Source of the DNA: an uncultured Bacteroidales bacterium
GTDB taxonomy: Bacteria > Bacteroidota > Bacteroidia > Bacteroidales > UBA932
Assembly (NCBI GenBank): GCA_946408295.1
Contig: CAMJRT010000009.1
Coordinates: 1 to 15,463, forward strand
Direction: 5' to 3'
Length of the DNA: 15,463 nucleotides
In this document: one piece after another, positions 13,968 through 15,463 of the stretch
How positions within the stretch are numbered: the stretch's first letter is position 1
Layout of the letters: each line of letters starts with the position of its first letter
Program-made: the position numbers and the translations under genes
The notes under the pieces: model-generated
What the model saw: the letters and a program-made list of their open reading frames with translations, nothing else
Databases searched by the model: none
What the model was told of the DNA's origin: nothing

Positions 13968-15323
13968 TCAAAAAGTCGTATATGATTGTTTATCGTCAGC
14001 CCCGATGAAAAGAAGAAAGTAGATGGGCATATAGAGGATTTTTCCTTTTTGCTCTATTTTGCGTTCGTTTGATAGGACCAAGGCTTGGGAAACACGGTAA
14101 TCAGAAGCAGAAAGCAGATTGTTCAGCGCGCTGTGGACAGAATAATCTTTCCCGGATTTCACTTCGATAGGAATTACGCCGGTATCTGCATAATCGTCAA
14201 TCAGGAAGTCTACTTCTCCTTTTTTTCGATTGTCGTAATAAAACAAATAATGTTCTTTTGACCTTAATTCCTGAGCGACAACGCTTTCATAAACAGCACC
14301 CAGATTGACGCTACTTTCGTCTTCCAGCACGGGGCGAATGTTGTTGTGATACAGTTGTGAGGTTAGGAGTCCCACATCATTCAAATATAATTTGAGCAAG
14401 TTTTTCTGCGAACTTTCCCTCAATGGATAAGTGGGGTTGGTTATCGCTTGAACATCCAAGGCTATCCCTGCCGAGATGAGATATTCGAATTCTTCTTGAT
14501 ATTGGGCGTAGCGATCTCCTTTCCGATCTCGGATATCCTTGGCGACTATGCGCTTCTTTTTGTTTTCCATTTGGGACGGAATCATTCCGTAAATGCGGCG
14601 GATGAGCAGATTCTTCTGACTTTGTTGCTCGTATTTTGCGGCATCATCGCCGTAGAGGGAAAGGATGGAGTTGTGAATTTCCCGCACTTTTACGATGTTG
14701 TGCGTTTCCAAATATGTGTTTACCGCATCGGGCATCCCTCCGATAAGGAGGTAGCGACGGAAGAGTCCGAGCAAATGTCTGTGCAATTCTTCGGTCAAGG
14801 GCTCGTGAGCATTAAATTGGTTGTTGAGCGCCAATAATGCGTTCCGGCCGAAACCGTTGGCGAGAAGAAACTCTTCAAAGTCCAATTGAAACATCGGCTT
14901 ACGGATGATACTTCCAATGGGAATGGAGGTGGTGGACCGTAGAGTAAGTCCTAAAAGACTGCCACTGGCAATGAAATGATATCTTTTCTCCTCCCGAAGA
15001 AATTTAAGCAGCGTCAAAAACTGAGGATATTGTTGTATTTCGTCAATAAAGACCAGGGTATCTTCATAATGATTAAGTGAGGCTCCCGCGCGAGAACTCA
15101 ACGCGAGGTAGAAACTTTCCGTCGTGCGAATGTTTTTGAAAAATTGCTCGCCATTATCGTCTTCCGCAAGGTTGATTTCGATAAAATTTTTAAATACACT
15201 TTTCCCTGTCTCACGGATGATAAATGACTTGCCTATTTGCCTGGCTCCTTCAATAATCAGTATTTTGTCTGAGTTGGACAGGAGATGTTCTTTGATGTAT
15301 TTTCCAATCTTTCTGTAAAGCAT
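13968..15323 (-). CDS. AAA+ ATPase with C-terminal DUF4143 domain
   Basis: A 451-residue protein of the AAA_14 plus DUF4143 type, common in Bacteroidota and of unknown role. Residues 26-33 (GARQIGKS) are the Walker A loop, LVFIDE at 90-95 is Walker B with D94-E95, and FIASGS at 117-122 is the sensor-1-like strand. The C-terminal third has Y-E-S-V-V-A-Q-E-L, then EVDFLI (D372) and IEVKSGK (E387, K389). This is the D-x(n)-E-x-K arrangement of PD-(D/E)XK nuclease-like folds, as seen in DUF4143; whether it cuts nucleic acid is not known. I chose ATG 15323 over an in-frame GTG at 15329. It is a single-gene unit, more AT-rich than the fimbrial region, with its own promoter set in direct repeats. 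No terminator is visible downstream. Confidence 0.88.
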   Translation of the reverse strand: MLYRKIGKYIKEHLLSNSDKILIIEGARQIGKSFIIRETGKSVFKNFIEINLAEDDNGEQFFKNIRTTESFYLALSSRAGASLNHYEDTLVFIDEIQQYPQFLTLLKFLREEKRYHFIASGSLLGLTLRSTTSIPIGSIIRKPMFQLDFEEFLLANGFGRNALLALNNQFNAHEPLTEELHRHLLGLFRRYLLIGGMPDAVNTYLETHNIVKVREIHNSILSLYGDDAAKYEQQSQKNLLIRRIYGMIPSQMENKKKRIVAKDIRDRKGDRYAQYQEEFEYLISAGIALDVQAITNPTYPLRESSQKNLLKLYLNDVGLLTSQLYHNNIRPVLEDESSVNLGAVYESVVAQELRSKEHYLFYYDNRKKGEVDFLIDDYADTGVIPIEVKSGKDYSVHSALNNLLSASDYRVSQALVLSNERKIEQKGKILYMPIYFLLFIGADDKQSYTTF

Positions 15324-15336
15324 ACGCACGCAATTT

Positions 15337-15439
15337 TACACTTTTCAATACAATTTCCGATGGCAAATATACACTTTTCAATAAAATCTCCAAAAGAAAA
15401 TATACACTTTGACCTTCCCTGAGAAAGGTTGACACTTTT
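15337..15439. repeat. 33-bp direct repeats upstream of the ATPase gene
   Basis: The core TACACTTT occurs at 15337, 15370 and 15403, exactly 33 bp apart; a degenerate fourth ACACTTTT lies at 15432. The first two full 33-bp units (15337-15369 and 15370-15402) agree at 27 positions. The period is close to three helical turns, so a protein bound at each copy would sit on the same DNA face. Because 33 is a multiple of three, the region also reads as an 11-residue repeat, which is probably incidental. Confidence 0.8.
15364..15394 (-). promoter_or_regulatory. Promoter of the DUF4143 ATPase gene
   Basis: On the minus strand TTTG (15394-15391) and TATATTTG (15371-15364) are separated by 19 nt, an exact match to the Bacteroidota -33/-7 pattern. 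Transcription should start near 15357-15360, giving a leader of about 35 nt to the ATG at 15323. The -7 box lies at the junction of two 33-bp repeat units. Confidence 0.65.
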
Positions 15440-15463
15440 GGGGTGGTTAAACTAAGATGGTTT

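Noticed and set aside
15337..15439. The 33-bp repeats as a CRISPR array or a small repeat protein
   Set aside because: There are no unique spacers between long identical repeats, and the units abut. The minus-strand frame with an 11-residue repeat (15250-15435) overlaps the ATPase start and follows trivially from a period divisible by three.
1..15463. Transposase, integrase, tRNA or attachment-site scars bordering the accessory block
   Set aside because: No transposase-like protein, tRNA cloverleaf or flanking direct repeats could be found by eye; only composition and the gene scrap suggest transfer.

Overview
The window looks like a chromosome segment of a Bacteroidota bacterium, most likely Bacteroidales. 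Four things point there: tandem fimbrillin-like lipoproteins with C-x-K N-termini, a DUF3575 protein, promoters of the TTTG-N19/20-TAnnTTTG type with no clear Shine-Dalgarno sequences, and a rsmA with the NFPY form of the catalytic motif. The first ~12.1 kb is GC-rich with strong third-position G/C. From about 12.15 kb to the end the DNA is clearly more AT-rich and carries accessory genes.

Region 1 (1-11319, all + strand) is one tight operon whose promoter lies upstream of the window. It begins with the 3' part of a fimbrillin-like gene that carries an apparent one-base frameshift at a G run (132-136). Five more full-length fimbrillin-like lipoproteins follow (526, 1654, 2832, 4043, 5155). 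They share a lipobox followed by C-x-K, an early F-x-(S/T)-N strand, often a T-(R/K)-(G/A) site, a DGTQD block in the middle, an H-x-L-(S/A)-R block and a C-terminal strand ending in a conserved Trp. Three envelope proteins complete the operon: a small DUF3575-type protein, an 841-residue protein with an OmpA-like segment and a helical repeat-like C-terminal half, and a 629-residue outer-membrane protein built of three internal repeats. Junctions are 1-bp or 4-bp overlaps or short gaps. My reading is a type V-like pilus or surface-fibre locus: several structural or tip lipoproteins plus an outer-membrane module.

Region 2 (11327-12121, - strand) is rsmA (16S rRNA dimethyladenosine transferase). 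It converges on the operon with only 7 bp between stop codons, and its TAnnTTTG box lies only a few bases from the start codon.

Region 3 (12241-13792, + strand) is a split HipA-type toxin-antitoxin operon in the order HipS-like, HipT-like kinase, HipB-like regulator, coupled by two ATGA overlaps. A promoter with two matching operator-like inverted repeats precedes it.

Region 4 (13793-13967) holds a GC-rich, frameshifted scrap of an unidentified minus-strand gene. Region 5 (13968-15463, - strand) is an AAA+/DUF4143 ATPase gene whose promoter is embedded in 33-bp direct repeats.

I see no tRNA, rRNA, CRISPR array, insertion sequence or convincing intrinsic terminator.
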